Shown: piece by piece, positions 29,355-38,275 of the stretch
Position numbering within the stretch: the stretch's first letter is position 1
Layout of the letters: each line of letters begins with the position of its first letter
NCBI RefSeq assembly: GCF_001507545.1
Contig: NZ_LQBP01000005.1
Location: 248,001 to 312,000 of the forward strand
Direction: 5' to 3'
DNA length: 64,000 nt
From: Ruegeria profundi
GTDB taxonomy: Bacteria; Pseudomonadota; Alphaproteobacteria; Rhodobacterales; Rhodobacteraceae
Notes under the pieces: generated by a model
What the model saw: only the letters and a program-made list of their open reading frames with translations
Databases searched by the model: none
What the model was told of the DNA's origin: nothing
Position numbers and translations under genes: made by a program

Positions 29355-29444
29355 GAAGCTATCTGAGCTACGTGTTCCTTTTTGCCCTGCGTTTGCGGCG
29401 TTACAATGGTTCGATCTGGGCCTTATTGTGACGATTTTTGGTCA

Positions 29445-29891
29445 TTACACGGTTTGAACGAAGTCGAAGCGCAACGACAGTCGGTTGCGCCCGTTGCTAC
29501 GCTCATAGCGGATTTCACTAGTCAGTTCGTGGATCAGAAACCAGCCAAACCCCCCTTCGGGCAGTTCACTCAGTGTTGATCCAAGTGGGGCAAGGATGCC
29601 GTCCGGTATACATAGCCCAGGCAACGGGTTGCCGGTGTCCGTGATCAGAACATCCAGCCAAGTCTTGTGTAATTGGCAACGAATCTCGACCTCGGCAGGG
29701 GTGAGGCCAGCATAGGCATGTTCGACAACGTTGTTGATCGCTTCGGCCAAAGCAATTTTGACGTCGCCCGCCCAAGGGGCCGGAAGCCCTTGGGCCTCCA
29801 GGTCTTGGCTTATTCGAGCGACCCCGGCGCTGGCCTTCGACTGGGTCGCTAGGAAGCTCAAATCCAAACACTTGCCGGTTTGCATGGGCAT
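29445..29891 (-). CDS. RsbW-like anti-sigma/serine kinase (HATPase_c_2)
   Basis: 148 residues of a GHKL ATPase. The N-box reads IALAEAINNVVEHAY, followed by LITDTGNPLP and a G-box LPEGGFGWFLI. The family phosphorylates STAS antagonists and binds a sigma factor or another target. It lies 26 nt downstream of a STAS gene on the same strand, the expected RsbV-RsbW order. No sigma factor, PP2C phosphatase or receiver gene is adjacent, so the final target is not visible. Confidence 0.9.
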   Translation of the reverse strand: MPMQTGKCLDLSFLATQSKASAGVARISQDLEAQGLPAPWAGDVKIALAEAINNVVEHAYAGLTPAEVEIRCQLHKTWLDVLITDTGNPLPGLCIPDGILAPLGSTLSELPEGGFGWFLIHELTSEIRYERSNGRNRLSLRFDFVQTV

Positions 29892-29917
29892 CGCGCCTAT
29901 TCAGATAAACAAAGGCG

Positions 29918-30256
29918 TCAGTCTGTTGCGGCTGACAGGGCGTCATCAAGCGTTGGGTACAGTTTGAACACTGTATCCATGCGGGTGAGTCGAAAAACCT
30001 TTTCGACAAAGGGTTGAAGGCCGGCCAGGTCCAGCCTGCGGTCGCTGCCAAGCTGCTTCATCGAGGCGACGATCGCGCCCAGCCCGCTTGAATCGATGAA
30101 TTCGACATTCGTCAGATCGAGAACAACCCTGGGGGCACCCCCTTCCGCTTCGCCCCGCATGTTTTCCTTGAATTGAATTGCCATGGCCGCATCAATGCGG
30201 TCGCAATGCACCTTGATGATCTGGGTTGCGTCGTTTGTTGTGCTGGTCAGGGCCAT
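29918..30256 (-). CDS. STAS-domain anti-sigma-factor antagonist
   Basis: 112 residues, a single STAS domain. RVVLDLTNVEFIDSSGLGAIV carries the conserved Ser phosphorylated by RsbW-type kinases (second Ser of DSSGLG). Dephosphorylated protein would sequester the kinase encoded next door. AAAGGAC precedes ATG. It is the first gene of the two-gene unit and divergent from the thiolase gene across about 99 nt. Confidence 0.92.
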   Translation of the reverse strand: MALTSTTNDATQIIKVHCDRIDAAMAIQFKENMRGEAEGGAPRVVLDLTNVEFIDSSGLGAIVASMKQLGSDRRLDLAGLQPFVEKVFRLTRMDTVFKLYPTLDDALSAATD

Positions 30257-30355
30257 GCGCGACGGTCCTTTAATCTGAAGGTTGCTAGTAGAAATACGCT
30301 AGACGACAAATCTTACCATTCGGTATCCATCGACTGGCAAAACAGGAGAAGCATC

Positions 30356-31528
30356 GTGAAACAGGTCGTTATTGCCGGCGCAGCACGGACGCCCATGGGT
30401 GGGTTTCAAGGAGTATTCGACGGCGTTGCCGCATCCGAGTTGGGCGGTACCGCGATAAGGGCCGCGCTCAAGGGCGCTGGCGCAGAAACCGTTGACGAAG
30501 TTTTGATGGGATGCGTCCTGCCTGCGGGGCTGGGTCAAGCACCTGCGCGCCAGGCCGGGTTTGCGGCCGGTCTGGGGGAAGAGGTGCCTGCGACAACGCT
30601 GAACAAGATGTGTGGATCAGGCATGAAGGCCGCGATGATGGCCTTTGATCAGATCGCGTTGGGCCATGCGGACACCATGGTGGCAGGTGGCATGGAAAGC
30701 ATGACCAATGCCCCCTACCTGTTGCCCAAAATGCGTGGCGGTGCGCGGATCGGGCATGGTCAGGTCGTGGATCATATGTTCCTCGATGGGCTCGAGGATG
30801 CTTATGACAAGGGCCGCCTGATGGGAACCTTTGCCGAGGACTGCGCCGAGGCCTATCAGTTCACGCGTGAGGCACAGGACGAATACGCGCTGCAATCTCT
30901 GTCCAACGCGCTGTCGGCGCAGGAAAGCGGTGCTTTTGAGGATGAAATAACTCCGGTCACGACCCGCACGCGTAAGGGCGAAGTTACATTCGCGGAAGAT
31001 GAACAACCAAAATCCGCACGGCCAGAGAAAATTCCGACGCTGAAGCCAGCGTTTCGCAAGGATGGGACGGTGACGGCGGCCAATTCGTCGTCAATTTCTG
31101 ACGGTGCTGCGGCCTTGGTCCTTGCCTCGGCCGAGGCGGCAGAGGCGCAAGGCCTGACCGTGCGCGCCCGGATCGTCGGCCATGCCAGTCACGCTCAGGC
31201 GCCAGGCTTGTTCACGACCGCTCCGGTTCCGGCAGCGCAGAAGCTGTTGTCTAATATTGGCTGGTCGAAAGAGGATGTTGATCTGTGGGAGGTGAACGAG
31301 GCTTTTGCCGTCGTGCCCATGGCGTTCATGCACGAGATGGGGCTGCCCCGCGACAAAGTGAACGTAAATGGCGGTGCCTGCGCGCTGGGCCATCCAATCG
31401 GCGCGTCGGGCGCACGGATCATGGTGACGCTTCTCAATGCGTTGGAAAAGCGAAACCTGAAACGCGGTGTGGCCGCTATCTGCATCGGTGGTGGAGAAGG
31501 CACCGCCATTGCCATTGAACGGGTTTGA
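30356..31528 (+). CDS. Acetyl-CoA acetyltransferase (thiolase)
   Basis: 390 residues from GTG at 30356, with AGGAG eight nt upstream. The nucleophilic Cys is in LNKMCGSGMKA; the catalytic pair is in GGACALGHPIGASGARI and AICIGGGEGTA. It condenses two acetyl-CoA (PhaA type) or cleaves 3-ketoacyl-CoA (AtoB type). No phaB or phaC lies nearby, so the pathway cannot be decided. The upstream in-frame extension overlaps the STAS gene and is rejected. Confidence 0.94.
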   Translation: MKQVVIAGAARTPMGGFQGVFDGVAASELGGTAIRAALKGAGAETVDEVLMGCVLPAGLGQAPARQAGFAAGLGEEVPATTLNKMCGSGMKAAMMAFDQIALGHADTMVAGGMESMTNAPYLLPKMRGGARIGHGQVVDHMFLDGLEDAYDKGRLMGTFAEDCAEAYQFTREAQDEYALQSLSNALSAQESGAFEDEITPVTTRTRKGEVTFAEDEQPKSARPEKIPTLKPAFRKDGTVTAANSSSISDGAAALVLASAEAAEAQGLTVRARIVGHASHAQAPGLFTTAPVPAAQKLLSNIGWSKEDVDLWEVNEAFAVVPMAFMHEMGLPRDKVNVNGGACALGHPIGASGARIMVTLLNALEKRNLKRGVAAICIGGGEGTAIAIERV

Positions 31529-31570
31529 CCCCCTGTCCTTTTCCGCATAGTGCGGGGAAAAATTCCTGCA

Positions 31571-32035
31571 ATGAGCACGACCATGACCGCTGACTACGAC
31601 GCCCTGGCGAAAACCATATCTGCGCTGACCGAAGGTGAAACGGATCAGGTTGCGCTGATGGCAACCGTCGCCTGCGAGGTGCACCATTCAGATGATCGGT
31701 TCGACTGGACCGGGTTCTATCGCGTTACCGAACCGGGTTTGTTGAAGATCGGTCCATACCAAGGCGGTCATGGTTGCCTTGTCATTCCGTTCGACCGGGG
31801 AGTCTGTGGCGCGGCGGCGCGCACGGGCGAGGTACAACTGGTTCCGGACGTGGATGCTTTTCCGGGCCACATCGCCTGCGCCTCGTCCACCCGGTCCGAG
31901 ATTGTTTTGCCGGTACGCAACGCTCAAGGGGAGATAATCGCCGTCTTCGACATCGACAGCGACCAACCGGACGCGTTCACCGAAACGGACGCGTCTGCCC
32001 TGTCTTCAATCCTTACAGACGTTTTCGCAAGATAG
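31571..32035 (+). CDS. msrC: Free methionine-(R)-sulfoxide reductase (GAF fold)
   Basis: About 154 residues forming one GAF domain. The three family Cys are present in HGCLVIPF, RGVCGAAA and HIACASSTRSE, as in fRMsr (YebR/MsrC) enzymes, which reduce free Met-R-sulfoxide using thioredoxin. FDWTGFYR and the C-terminal FDIDSDQPDAF also match. Starts at 31571 or 31583 are both possible, and neither has a strong ribosome site. It stands alone after the thiolase gene. Confidence 0.9.
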   Translation: MSTTMTADYDALAKTISALTEGETDQVALMATVACEVHHSDDRFDWTGFYRVTEPGLLKIGPYQGGHGCLVIPFDRGVCGAAARTGEVQLVPDVDAFPGHIACASSTRSEIVLPVRNAQGEIIAVFDIDSDQPDAFTETDASALSSILTDVFAR

Positions 32036-32086
32036 GCTCGACCGGCGTCAAGCCCCGTTCGAGATCGGAAAAGCCAATGTTTTCTG

Positions 32087-32476
32087 TCAGGTTCCCAGTA
32101 CCTTGGCTTTCTGAGCGGCGAATTCTTCATCCGTCAGGTGGCCTTTTTCCTTGAGGCTCGCAAGCCGCTCAATCTCATCCGCGGCAGATACGGATGCGAC
32201 TGATCGGATATAATCCTTCTGAGCCTCTTCAATCTGGTTCATGGTCTCAACGCTGTGTTGATGCATCTTGTCGCCGCGCACGATGAGATAGCACAGGACA
32301 CCCAACCATGGGATCAGGATCACGAAGGCAATCCACAGCGCCTTGCCGCCTCCGCTCAGGTCTTTTGAGCGAAAGACATCGGCAACAACCGATATCATCA
32401 CCCAGAACCAGGCGACCATCAGGAACAGCCAGAAGATCGACCAGACTACGTCAAAGAAACCAAGCCCGTTTTCCAT
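32087..32476 (-). CDS. Small membrane protein with PLDc_N and SHOCT domains
   Basis: 129 residues. Two membrane helices lie in the N-terminal half (FFDVVWSIFWLFLMVAWFWV and ALWIAFVILIPWLGVLCYLI), typical of PLDc_N. A C-terminal SHOCT motif reads ERLASLKEKGHLTDEEFAAQKAKVL. SHOCT segments are thought to mediate oligomerisation or membrane-protein contacts; the function is unknown. AAAGGATT precedes ATG. Confidence 0.85.
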   Translation of the reverse strand: MENGLGFFDVVWSIFWLFLMVAWFWVMISVVADVFRSKDLSGGGKALWIAFVILIPWLGVLCYLIVRGDKMHQHSVETMNQIEEAQKDYIRSVASVSAADEIERLASLKEKGHLTDEEFAAQKAKVLGT

Positions 32477-32587
32477 TTTTGTCCAATCCTTTAATCAATT
32501 GTAAGAAATCCCTGCGCTTTGAGATCACGCAATTGTAACAGGCAGGTCGCGCGTTGGTTAGAAAATTCTTTGGGTGCGATGCGCGGC

Positions 32588-32941
32588 TTACAGCAATGTG
32601 GGCAGTGTTTCGGATATAATCAGGTAAACCATAGCCGCTTGAGTCAAAAAGATCCCGAACAGCCAGATCGAAAACCCGCGCTTGCGCGTCTTGTGCCGGA
32701 ACATCCAACGCCCCAGCACCGCACCGGGGCTGCCGCCAAGCGCAGCCAGCCAAAGCAAGCGGCGTTCCGGGACGCGGCGCTTTCGACGTTTCGCGCGGGC
32801 CTTGTCCCAACCAAAGGCCAGCAAAGTCAGGGTGTTAATCGCCCATAGGTACATCACTGCAATCCACATAAACGCGGCATAGCAAGCGGTGCCACCAATG
32901 CAAATGAAAAAACCCTTGGAAATTTCATGATTCTGCGACAT
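32588..32941 (-). CDS. DUF1294 family membrane protein
   Basis: About 117 residues. The DUF1294 core is clear: LLAFGWDKARAKRRKRRVPERRLLWLAALGGSPG, then RHKTRKRGF and a last helix. The start is uncertain: ATG 32941 (MSQNHE) has no ribosome site, and MWIAVMY at 32872 is the alternative. Function is unknown. The 5' end faces the XRE-cupin regulator gene, and the short spacer between them contains repeated half-sites. Confidence 0.82.
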   Translation of the reverse strand: MSQNHEISKGFFICIGGTACYAAFMWIAVMYLWAINTLTLLAFGWDKARAKRRKRRVPERRLLWLAALGGSPGAVLGRWMFRHKTRKRGFSIWLFGIFLTQAAMVYLIISETLPTLL

Positions 32942-32967
32942 CGTGAAAAATGTGATGCGAATTTCAC
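32923..32967. promoter_or_regulatory. Clustered TTTCAYGA / TCRTGAAA half-sites (putative operator)
   Basis: TTTCATGA (32923-32930), TCGTGAAA (32941-32948) and TTTCAC (32962-32967) form two inverted pairs, one with 10-nt and one with 13-nt spacing. They lie immediately before the XRE-cupin gene at 32984 and over the start of the divergent DUF1294 gene. Autoregulation by the XRE protein is an inference. Confidence 0.35.
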
Positions 32968-32983
32968 AAGGTGCCGCCCAGCC

Positions 32984-33553
32984 ATGAACAGCCAAGCCCC
33001 CCATAGCGCGACACTTGGAGCCGATATTCGCGCTCTGCGCAAAGCGCGCGGGCTGACATTGACCGAGATCGCGACGCGATTGAACCGCTCGGTGGGGTGG
33101 CTCAGTCAGGTTGAGCGAGACATGTCGAACCCTTCAATCTCGGATCTGCGCCAGATTGCCGAATGTCTGGGCGTTCCGATGTCGATGCTTTTTGCGCATT
33201 CCGCAGTGCCAGCTGACGAGCAGGGCTATGTCGTGCGCGCGGGAACACGTCGGCCTATGGGGTCTGGTGATGAGGGGTTGATCGAAGAGCTTCTTTCACC
33301 CGATCTGACCGATGATTTTGAGGTGGTGCATTCCACGTTCGAGCCACGGTCCAAGATGCAGAAACCGGCCAACAGACCAACGCAAGAGGTCGGCTATGTC
33401 ATTTCGGGCCGGTTGGATTTGACCATTGGATCCCGACAGTTCACGGTAGGCGCGGGCGACAGTTTTCGCATCAAGCACGAACCCTATCAATGGACCAACC
33501 CCTATGATGAGCCTGCCCTGGCTATCTGGGTCATCGCGCCACCGGTGTATTGA
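32984..33553 (+). CDS. XRE-family regulator with C-terminal cupin
   Basis: 189 residues. An N-terminal helix-turn-helix (ADIRALRKARGLTLTEIATRLNRSVGWLSQVER) is joined to a cupin sensor domain (EVGYVISGRLDLTIG, VGAGDSFRIKHEPYQWTN). Related PuuR-type proteins regulate amine and amino-acid catabolism or export and sense a small ligand through the cupin. Its TGA overlaps the LysE-family gene by 1 nt. The downstream run of exporter, GFA protein and demethylase is probably its regulon. Confidence 0.9.
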   Translation: MNSQAPHSATLGADIRALRKARGLTLTEIATRLNRSVGWLSQVERDMSNPSISDLRQIAECLGVPMSMLFAHSAVPADEQGYVVRAGTRRPMGSGDEGLIEELLSPDLTDDFEVVHSTFEPRSKMQKPANRPTQEVGYVISGRLDLTIGSRQFTVGAGDSFRIKHEPYQWTNPYDEPALAIWVIAPPVY

Positions 33554-34179
33554 TGAGTTTTGAGGCCTGGACCATATTCGCGCTTTTCTGGGTGGTTTTC
33601 GTGACCACTCCGGGTCCGAATGCCGTCAATTGTATCTCGAACGGGATGAGCCTGCCTTTTCCCAAAGCGATGCTTGGAGTCTTGGCGATCCTGACTCAGG
33701 CGAGTGCGTTCCTGATCCTGTCGGCGCTGGGCATCACTGCACTGATCGCGGCGTCTCCGACCGGATTTTTCATTGCCAAGCTGGTGGGCGCGGGATTTCT
33801 GATATGGGTCGGTGTGCGCGGTTGGATAAACGCGACCAAGCCCGCCCCGGCCCGCGAACAACCCGCGCGGCATGTCTATCTGCATGCGCTGGCGGTAGCG
33901 ACGATCAACCCCAAAAGCGTGGCCGGATACCTTGCGGCCTTTTCCCAATTCGTTCAACCCGACGTGCCGGTGTGGCAGCAGATGGGGGTGATCATGCCCA
34001 CTGCGCTGATTATCACCACGCTCAGCTACACGGGGTTTACCCTGCTGGGCGCGCTGATGGGCAAGGCCGCGTTGGGGGCCGTGTTCAACATCTGGGTCCG
34101 CCGGGTAATGGCGGCCTGTTTCATTATTTACGGCGTGTTGCTGGGGGCCAGCTCCACGCCCACAACAACTAGGGGATAA
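33553..34179 (+). CDS. LysE/RhtB-family translocator
   Basis: 208 residues with about six membrane segments and the family signature WVVFVTTPGPNAVNC near the N-terminus. This is followed by FLIWVGVRGW and a central ATINPKSVAGYLAAF block. It exports amino acids or related small amines across the inner membrane; the substrate is unknown. Its ATG shares one base with the regulator's stop, and the GFA gene starts 5 nt after its end, so it is the second gene of a tight run. Confidence 0.9.
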   Translation: MSFEAWTIFALFWVVFVTTPGPNAVNCISNGMSLPFPKAMLGVLAILTQASAFLILSALGITALIAASPTGFFIAKLVGAGFLIWVGVRGWINATKPAPAREQPARHVYLHALAVATINPKSVAGYLAAFSQFVQPDVPVWQQMGVIMPTALIITTLSYTGFTLLGALMGKAALGAVFNIWVRRVMAACFIIYGVLLGASSTPTTTRG

Positions 34180-34183
34180 CGAC

Positions 34184-34564
34184 ATGCAAACTGGCTCATG
34201 TCTTTGCGGCAAGGTTGCGTTCACGATTGAAGGAGACCTCACCCCGCCCAACGCGTGTCACTGTGGTCAGTGCCGCAGGCAATCAGGGCATCTGTGGGCT
34301 TCGACCGTGACGCATGAGGACAACCTGAGCTTCACCGCCCAAGAGACGCTGGGCTGGTATCACGCGTCTGACATCGCCAAGCGTGGTTTTTGCAGCGCGT
34401 GCGGTTCGTTCCTGTTCTGGCAGCACAACGACGAGGACACGATCGCGATCTCCGTGGGCTCATTGGACGAACCCACCGGATTGAAACTCGCCCAGCATAT
34501 CTTCGTGGCGGACAAAGGCGAATACTACGACATCATGGACGACCTGCCCCAACGGGCCCAGTAA
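34184..34564 (+). CDS. GFA-family (CENP-V fold) zinc protein
   Basis: 126 residues with the zinc ligands of the GFA family: CLCG near the start, CHCGQCR, and CSACGS. The family founder was proposed to form S-hydroxymethylglutathione from formaldehyde, though that activity has been disputed and most members are uncharacterised. Its place between an exporter and an FAD demethylase that could release formaldehyde-level carbon makes a role in one-carbon capture plausible, as an inference. AGGGGATAAC precedes ATG. Confidence 0.88.
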   Translation: MQTGSCLCGKVAFTIEGDLTPPNACHCGQCRRQSGHLWASTVTHEDNLSFTAQETLGWYHASDIAKRGFCSACGSFLFWQHNDEDTIAISVGSLDEPTGLKLAQHIFVADKGEYYDIMDDLPQRAQ

Positions 34565-34579
34565 CAGGGAACAAGACCA

Positions 34580-37033
34580 ATGAGCGATTTTCCGAAAAAG
34601 GCCCGCGTGGTTATCATCGGTGGCGGTGTTGTGGGGGCTTCCTCGCTGTACCATCTGGCCAAGAAGGGCTGGACCGATTGCGTCTTGCTTGAAAAGAACG
34701 AACTGACCGCCGGGTCAACGTGGCACGCGGCGGGCAACGTTCCGACCTTTTCAACGTCATGGGCGATCATGAACATGCAGCGCTATTCGACCGAGCTGTA
34801 TTCGCGGCTTGCCGAAGAGGTCGACTATCCGATGAACTACCATGTTTCGGGCTCGATCCGTCTGGCGCATAGTAAGGAGCGGATGCAGGAATTCGAGCGC
34901 GCCATGTCCATGGGCCGCTATCAGGGCATCCCGATGGAGATTTGGACCCCGGAACAGGCCAAGGAACGTTACCCGTTCCTTGAAACCCATGATCTGGAAG
35001 GTGTGCTCTACGACCCGACCGATGGCGATATCGACCCGGCGCAGCTGACGCAGGCATTGGCCAAGGGCGCGCGCGATCTGGGACAGAAGATCATCCGTTT
35101 CTGCCCGGCGACCGGCGTGACCCAGCAGGAGGACGGCACATGGACGGTTCATACTGACAAGGGCGATATTGACTGTGACTATGTCGTCAACGCTGCGGGC
35201 TACTACGCGCAGCGTGTGGGTGAGTGGTTCAAACCCTTTGGCGGCCGCACTGTACCCGCGATGGTCATGAGCCATCAGTACCTGTTGACCGACGAGATTC
35301 CCGAGATTGAAGCCTGGACCAAAGAAAACGGTGGCAAGCTGCCGTTGCTGCGCGACGTGGATGTTTCCTACTACCTACGGCAAGAGAAGAACGGCTTTAA
35401 CCTCGGCCCCTACGAGCCCAACTGCAAGGGCCACTGGATGACCGAAGATGATCCCATGCCCGATGATTTCAGCTTCCAGCTTTGGAATGACGATCTGGAC
35501 CGGATCGAAGAAATCGTTACAGACGCGATGGAGAGGGTGCCACTGATGGCTACCTCGGGCGTGGGCCGCGTAATCAACGGCCCGATTCCATACGCGCCGG
35601 ACGGTCTGCCGCTGTTGGGACCCATGCCGGGCGTGAAGAATGCGTTTGAGGCGCACACTTTCACCTTCGGCATTGCCCAAGGCGGCGGTGCAGGCAAGGT
35701 GCTGGCCGAATGGATCGTCGATGGCCACACCGAATGGGATATGTGGGCGGTCGATCCGCGCCGCTATACCGATTACACCGATCAGGATTACTGCAACCAA
35801 AAGGGGATGGAGGTCTATGGCAACGAATACGCCATGCACTTCCCGCATCACGAATGGCCCGCCGCGCGGGACAAGAAACTGTCACCCGTACATGACAAGG
35901 TCAAAGCGCTGGGCGGTGTGATGGGTGCCTATAACGGCTGGGAGCGCGCCAACTGGTTCGCCAAGCCGGGCGACGACACGTCGCTTGAGGCCACACATAC
36001 CTGGGGTCGCTCGGGTCCGTGGGAGCAGCGCGTCAAAGAAGAATGTGAAACCGTGCGAGACGACTGTGGCGTGCTGGATCTGCCGGGGTTTTCGCGGTTC
36101 AAAATACAAGGTCCGGGCGCGGACGAATGGCTGCGGGGTCTTGTAACGGGCGCTTTGCCCAAGATTGGTCGCGTCGGGTTGGTATATTTCGCCGATGAAC
36201 GAGGTCGCATCCTTACGGAAATGTCTGTGACGCGTGAGGCCGAAAACCTCTTCGTTTTGGTGACTGCGGCCACGGCGCAATGGCATGACCGCGAATGGCT
36301 AGAACGCCACATACCTGCTGACGCGGCCTTTACGCTGGAGGATTGGACGACGCGGATGAGCACACTGATCGTGACCGGCCCAAAGTCGCGCGAGGTGCTC
36401 AGCAAGGTTTGCGATGCAGATCTTTCGCTTCCATGGCTCAGCTTTCAGGAGAGTGAAATCACCGGCGGCTGGGTTGCGCTTTTACGCGTGTCCTTCGCGG
36501 GTGAGCTCGGGTGGGAGGTTCATGCAGAAAACGCGGATATGCCTGCCATTTATGACGCGATCCTTGAGGCCGGGGCCAAGCCTTTCGGCATGTACGCCCT
36601 GAACTCACTGCGCATCGAAAAGGGATACCGCGCGTGGAAGGGCGATCTTTCGACCGACTATTCGCTGTTGGAAGGTGGCTTGGAGCGGTTCGTCAAGCTT
36701 GATAAGCCGCAGGATTTTCCGGGTAAGGCTGCGATCCTGAACGAAAAACAGCAGGGTGTGAAAAAGTCCTTTGTAACCCTGACCGTGGATGCGGGTGACT
36801 GCGACGCGCCGTACATGTCGTGCATCTGGCAAGGTGACCAGATTGTGGGCGAGACGACCTCGGGCGCATGGGGATACCGTGTCGGCAAGTCCATCGCGTT
36901 GGGCATGATCAAGGCTGAACTGGCAAATCCGGGCACCGAGCTTGAGGTCGAAATCTACGGGCAAAAGCATCGTGCGGTCGTAGAAAAAGACCAGCCGCTT
37001 TGGGATCCTGAGAACCAGCGGCTTCGCGCCTGA
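34580..37033 (+). CDS. FAD-dependent demethylase with GcvT domain (dimethylglycine dehydrogenase-like), copy 1
   Basis: 817 residues. The N-terminal ~400 form a DAO-type FAD domain (VVIIGGGVVGASS). H49 in GSTWHAAG matches the His that carries covalent FAD in mammalian dimethylglycine dehydrogenase. A linker (GWERANWFAKPG) precedes a C-terminal GcvT-like folate domain (about 430-817; FAGELGWEVH, SLRIEKGYRAWKGDL). It should oxidatively remove an N-methyl group, passing it to tetrahydrofolate or releasing formaldehyde. The substrate is unproven. It follows GFA by 15 nt, and a hairpin terminator lies 33 nt after it. Confidence 0.88.
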   Translation: MSDFPKKARVVIIGGGVVGASSLYHLAKKGWTDCVLLEKNELTAGSTWHAAGNVPTFSTSWAIMNMQRYSTELYSRLAEEVDYPMNYHVSGSIRLAHSKERMQEFERAMSMGRYQGIPMEIWTPEQAKERYPFLETHDLEGVLYDPTDGDIDPAQLTQALAKGARDLGQKIIRFCPATGVTQQEDGTWTVHTDKGDIDCDYVVNAAGYYAQRVGEWFKPFGGRTVPAMVMSHQYLLTDEIPEIEAWTKENGGKLPLLRDVDVSYYLRQEKNGFNLGPYEPNCKGHWMTEDDPMPDDFSFQLWNDDLDRIEEIVTDAMERVPLMATSGVGRVINGPIPYAPDGLPLLGPMPGVKNAFEAHTFTFGIAQGGGAGKVLAEWIVDGHTEWDMWAVDPRRYTDYTDQDYCNQKGMEVYGNEYAMHFPHHEWPAARDKKLSPVHDKVKALGGVMGAYNGWERANWFAKPGDDTSLEATHTWGRSGPWEQRVKEECETVRDDCGVLDLPGFSRFKIQGPGADEWLRGLVTGALPKIGRVGLVYFADERGRILTEMSVTREAENLFVLVTAATAQWHDREWLERHIPADAAFTLEDWTTRMSTLIVTGPKSREVLSKVCDADLSLPWLSFQESEITGGWVALLRVSFAGELGWEVHAENADMPAIYDAILEAGAKPFGMYALNSLRIEKGYRAWKGDLSTDYSLLEGGLERFVKLDKPQDFPGKAAILNEKQQGVKKSFVTLTVDAGDCDAPYMSCIWQGDQIVGETTSGAWGYRVGKSIALGMIKAELANPGTELEVEIYGQKHRAVVEKDQPLWDPENQRLRA

Positions 37034-37065
37034 CAGGAAACTGCCGTGAGCAAACGATACGCATG

Positions 37066-37088
37066 ATGGGACCCGATCTGGGTCCCAT
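37066..37088 (+). terminator. Hairpin terminator after demethylase copy 1
   Basis: A 9-bp stem ATGGGACCC/GGGTCCCAT with a 5-nt loop (GATCT), followed by TTATAA. The U-tract is weak. It lies 33 nt after the stop and would end the XRE-LysE-GFA-demethylase transcript. Confidence 0.65.
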
Positions 37089-37209
37089 TTATAACCGGAA
37101 GACTGACCAAACCCTATTACACGGTGTCGGGTCAGAACACGGGCGATGCATAATTCTGATGGGGTCGGTGACACCGCATCTGGACGACAAGACGTAAAGG
37201 TGAAATCCA

Positions 37210-38262
37210 ATGACCCTCCCCAATCACATGTCCGGCGTTTACCTGACCCGACACGGCGGGCCAGAGGCTCTGGAATGGCGCGATGACATACCGGTGCCAA
37301 GGCCCGGTCCGCGGCAGGTTGTGGTTCGGGTTGCAGCGGCGGGCGTGAACAACACCGATATCAATACGCGGGTCGGCTGGTATTCCTCGGACGTGACCAG
37401 TGCCACGGATGCGGTCGATCAGGATGTTGAGGCCGGAGGCTGGGGCGGTGCGTTGCAGTTCCCGCGCATTCAGGGCGGTGATCTTTGCGGGGTCGTAGCG
37501 GCGGTTGGACAAGGGGCGGCGCTCCGACCCGGCCAGCGCGTGACCTGTCCGATCAACCTGCCACGGCCACGACCTGGAAACCCGACCGGTTTTATCGCCT
37601 TGGGCTCAGAAATGGACGGAGCTTTTGCGCAATATTGTCTGGTCGAGGCGGGTGATCTCTATGATGTTTCGGCCTCACCCCTGTCTGATGTTGAGATTGC
37701 CGCGATCCCCTGCGCTTTTGGCACCGCCGAAAACCTGCTGACCCGCGCAGGTGTGAGCCCTGGACAGAACGTGCTGGTCACAGGCGCATCGGGCGGCGTT
37801 GGACTGGCCACCGTGCAGCTGGCGGCGTTGCGCGGGGCAACGGTTTGGGGTGTGACCAGCCCAGCCAAGGCCGAGGTTGTCAAAAGCCAGGGCGCTGTAG
37901 ATACGTTTGACCGTGACGCGGCGCTGCCCACCGACACTTTCGACGTGGTGATCGACGTTGTGGGCGGACCTGCGTGGCCCGGTCTGATACTCGCGCTGAA
38001 GCCGGGTGGACACTATGCGGTTTCGGGTGCCATCGCTGGCCCGGTGGTGCAGGCCGATCTGCGCGACATCTACCTGCGCGACATCACCATTCACGGCTGC
38101 ACCCATCAGGCCTTCGAGGTATTTGGGCGACTGGTTGAGATGATCAATAGCGGTCGGATCAGACCTTTGATTTCAAAGACCTATCCGCTAAAAGACATCG
38201 CCGCTGCGCAGGAGGATTTTCAATCCAAATCGTATCCGGGCAAACTTGTTCTGATCCCCTAA
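37210..38262 (+). CDS. Zinc-type/quinone-reductase-like MDR alcohol dehydrogenase
   Basis: 350 residues of the medium-chain dehydrogenase family. There is an N-terminal GroES-like domain (GGPEALEWRDDIPVPRPGP, VAAAGVNNTDIN). The Rossmann domain follows, with VTGASGGVGLATVQLAALRGA. The zinc-binding pattern of true alcohol dehydrogenases is not obvious, so a quinone-oxidoreductase or enoyl-reductase-like activity is possible. AAAGGTGA lies upstream of ATG. It is 13 nt before the homocysteine methyltransferase gene, suggesting cotranscription. Confidence 0.88.
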   Translation: MTLPNHMSGVYLTRHGGPEALEWRDDIPVPRPGPRQVVVRVAAAGVNNTDINTRVGWYSSDVTSATDAVDQDVEAGGWGGALQFPRIQGGDLCGVVAAVGQGAALRPGQRVTCPINLPRPRPGNPTGFIALGSEMDGAFAQYCLVEAGDLYDVSASPLSDVEIAAIPCAFGTAENLLTRAGVSPGQNVLVTGASGGVGLATVQLAALRGATVWGVTSPAKAEVVKSQGAVDTFDRDAALPTDTFDVVIDVVGGPAWPGLILALKPGGHYAVSGAIAGPVVQADLRDIYLRDITIHGCTHQAFEVFGRLVEMINSGRIRPLISKTYPLKDIAAAQEDFQSKSYPGKLVLIP

Positions 38263-38275
38263 CTAGGCTGAAAAC

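Noticed and set aside
29231..29431. A 66-codon plus-strand frame upstream of ggt
   Set aside because: Poor ribosome site, composition unlike a protein, and it contains the 10-bp inverted repeat.
30173..30355. An upstream extension of the thiolase
   Set aside because: It overlaps the divergent STAS gene, and GTG 30356 has an AGGAG at ideal spacing and the normal thiolase N-terminus.
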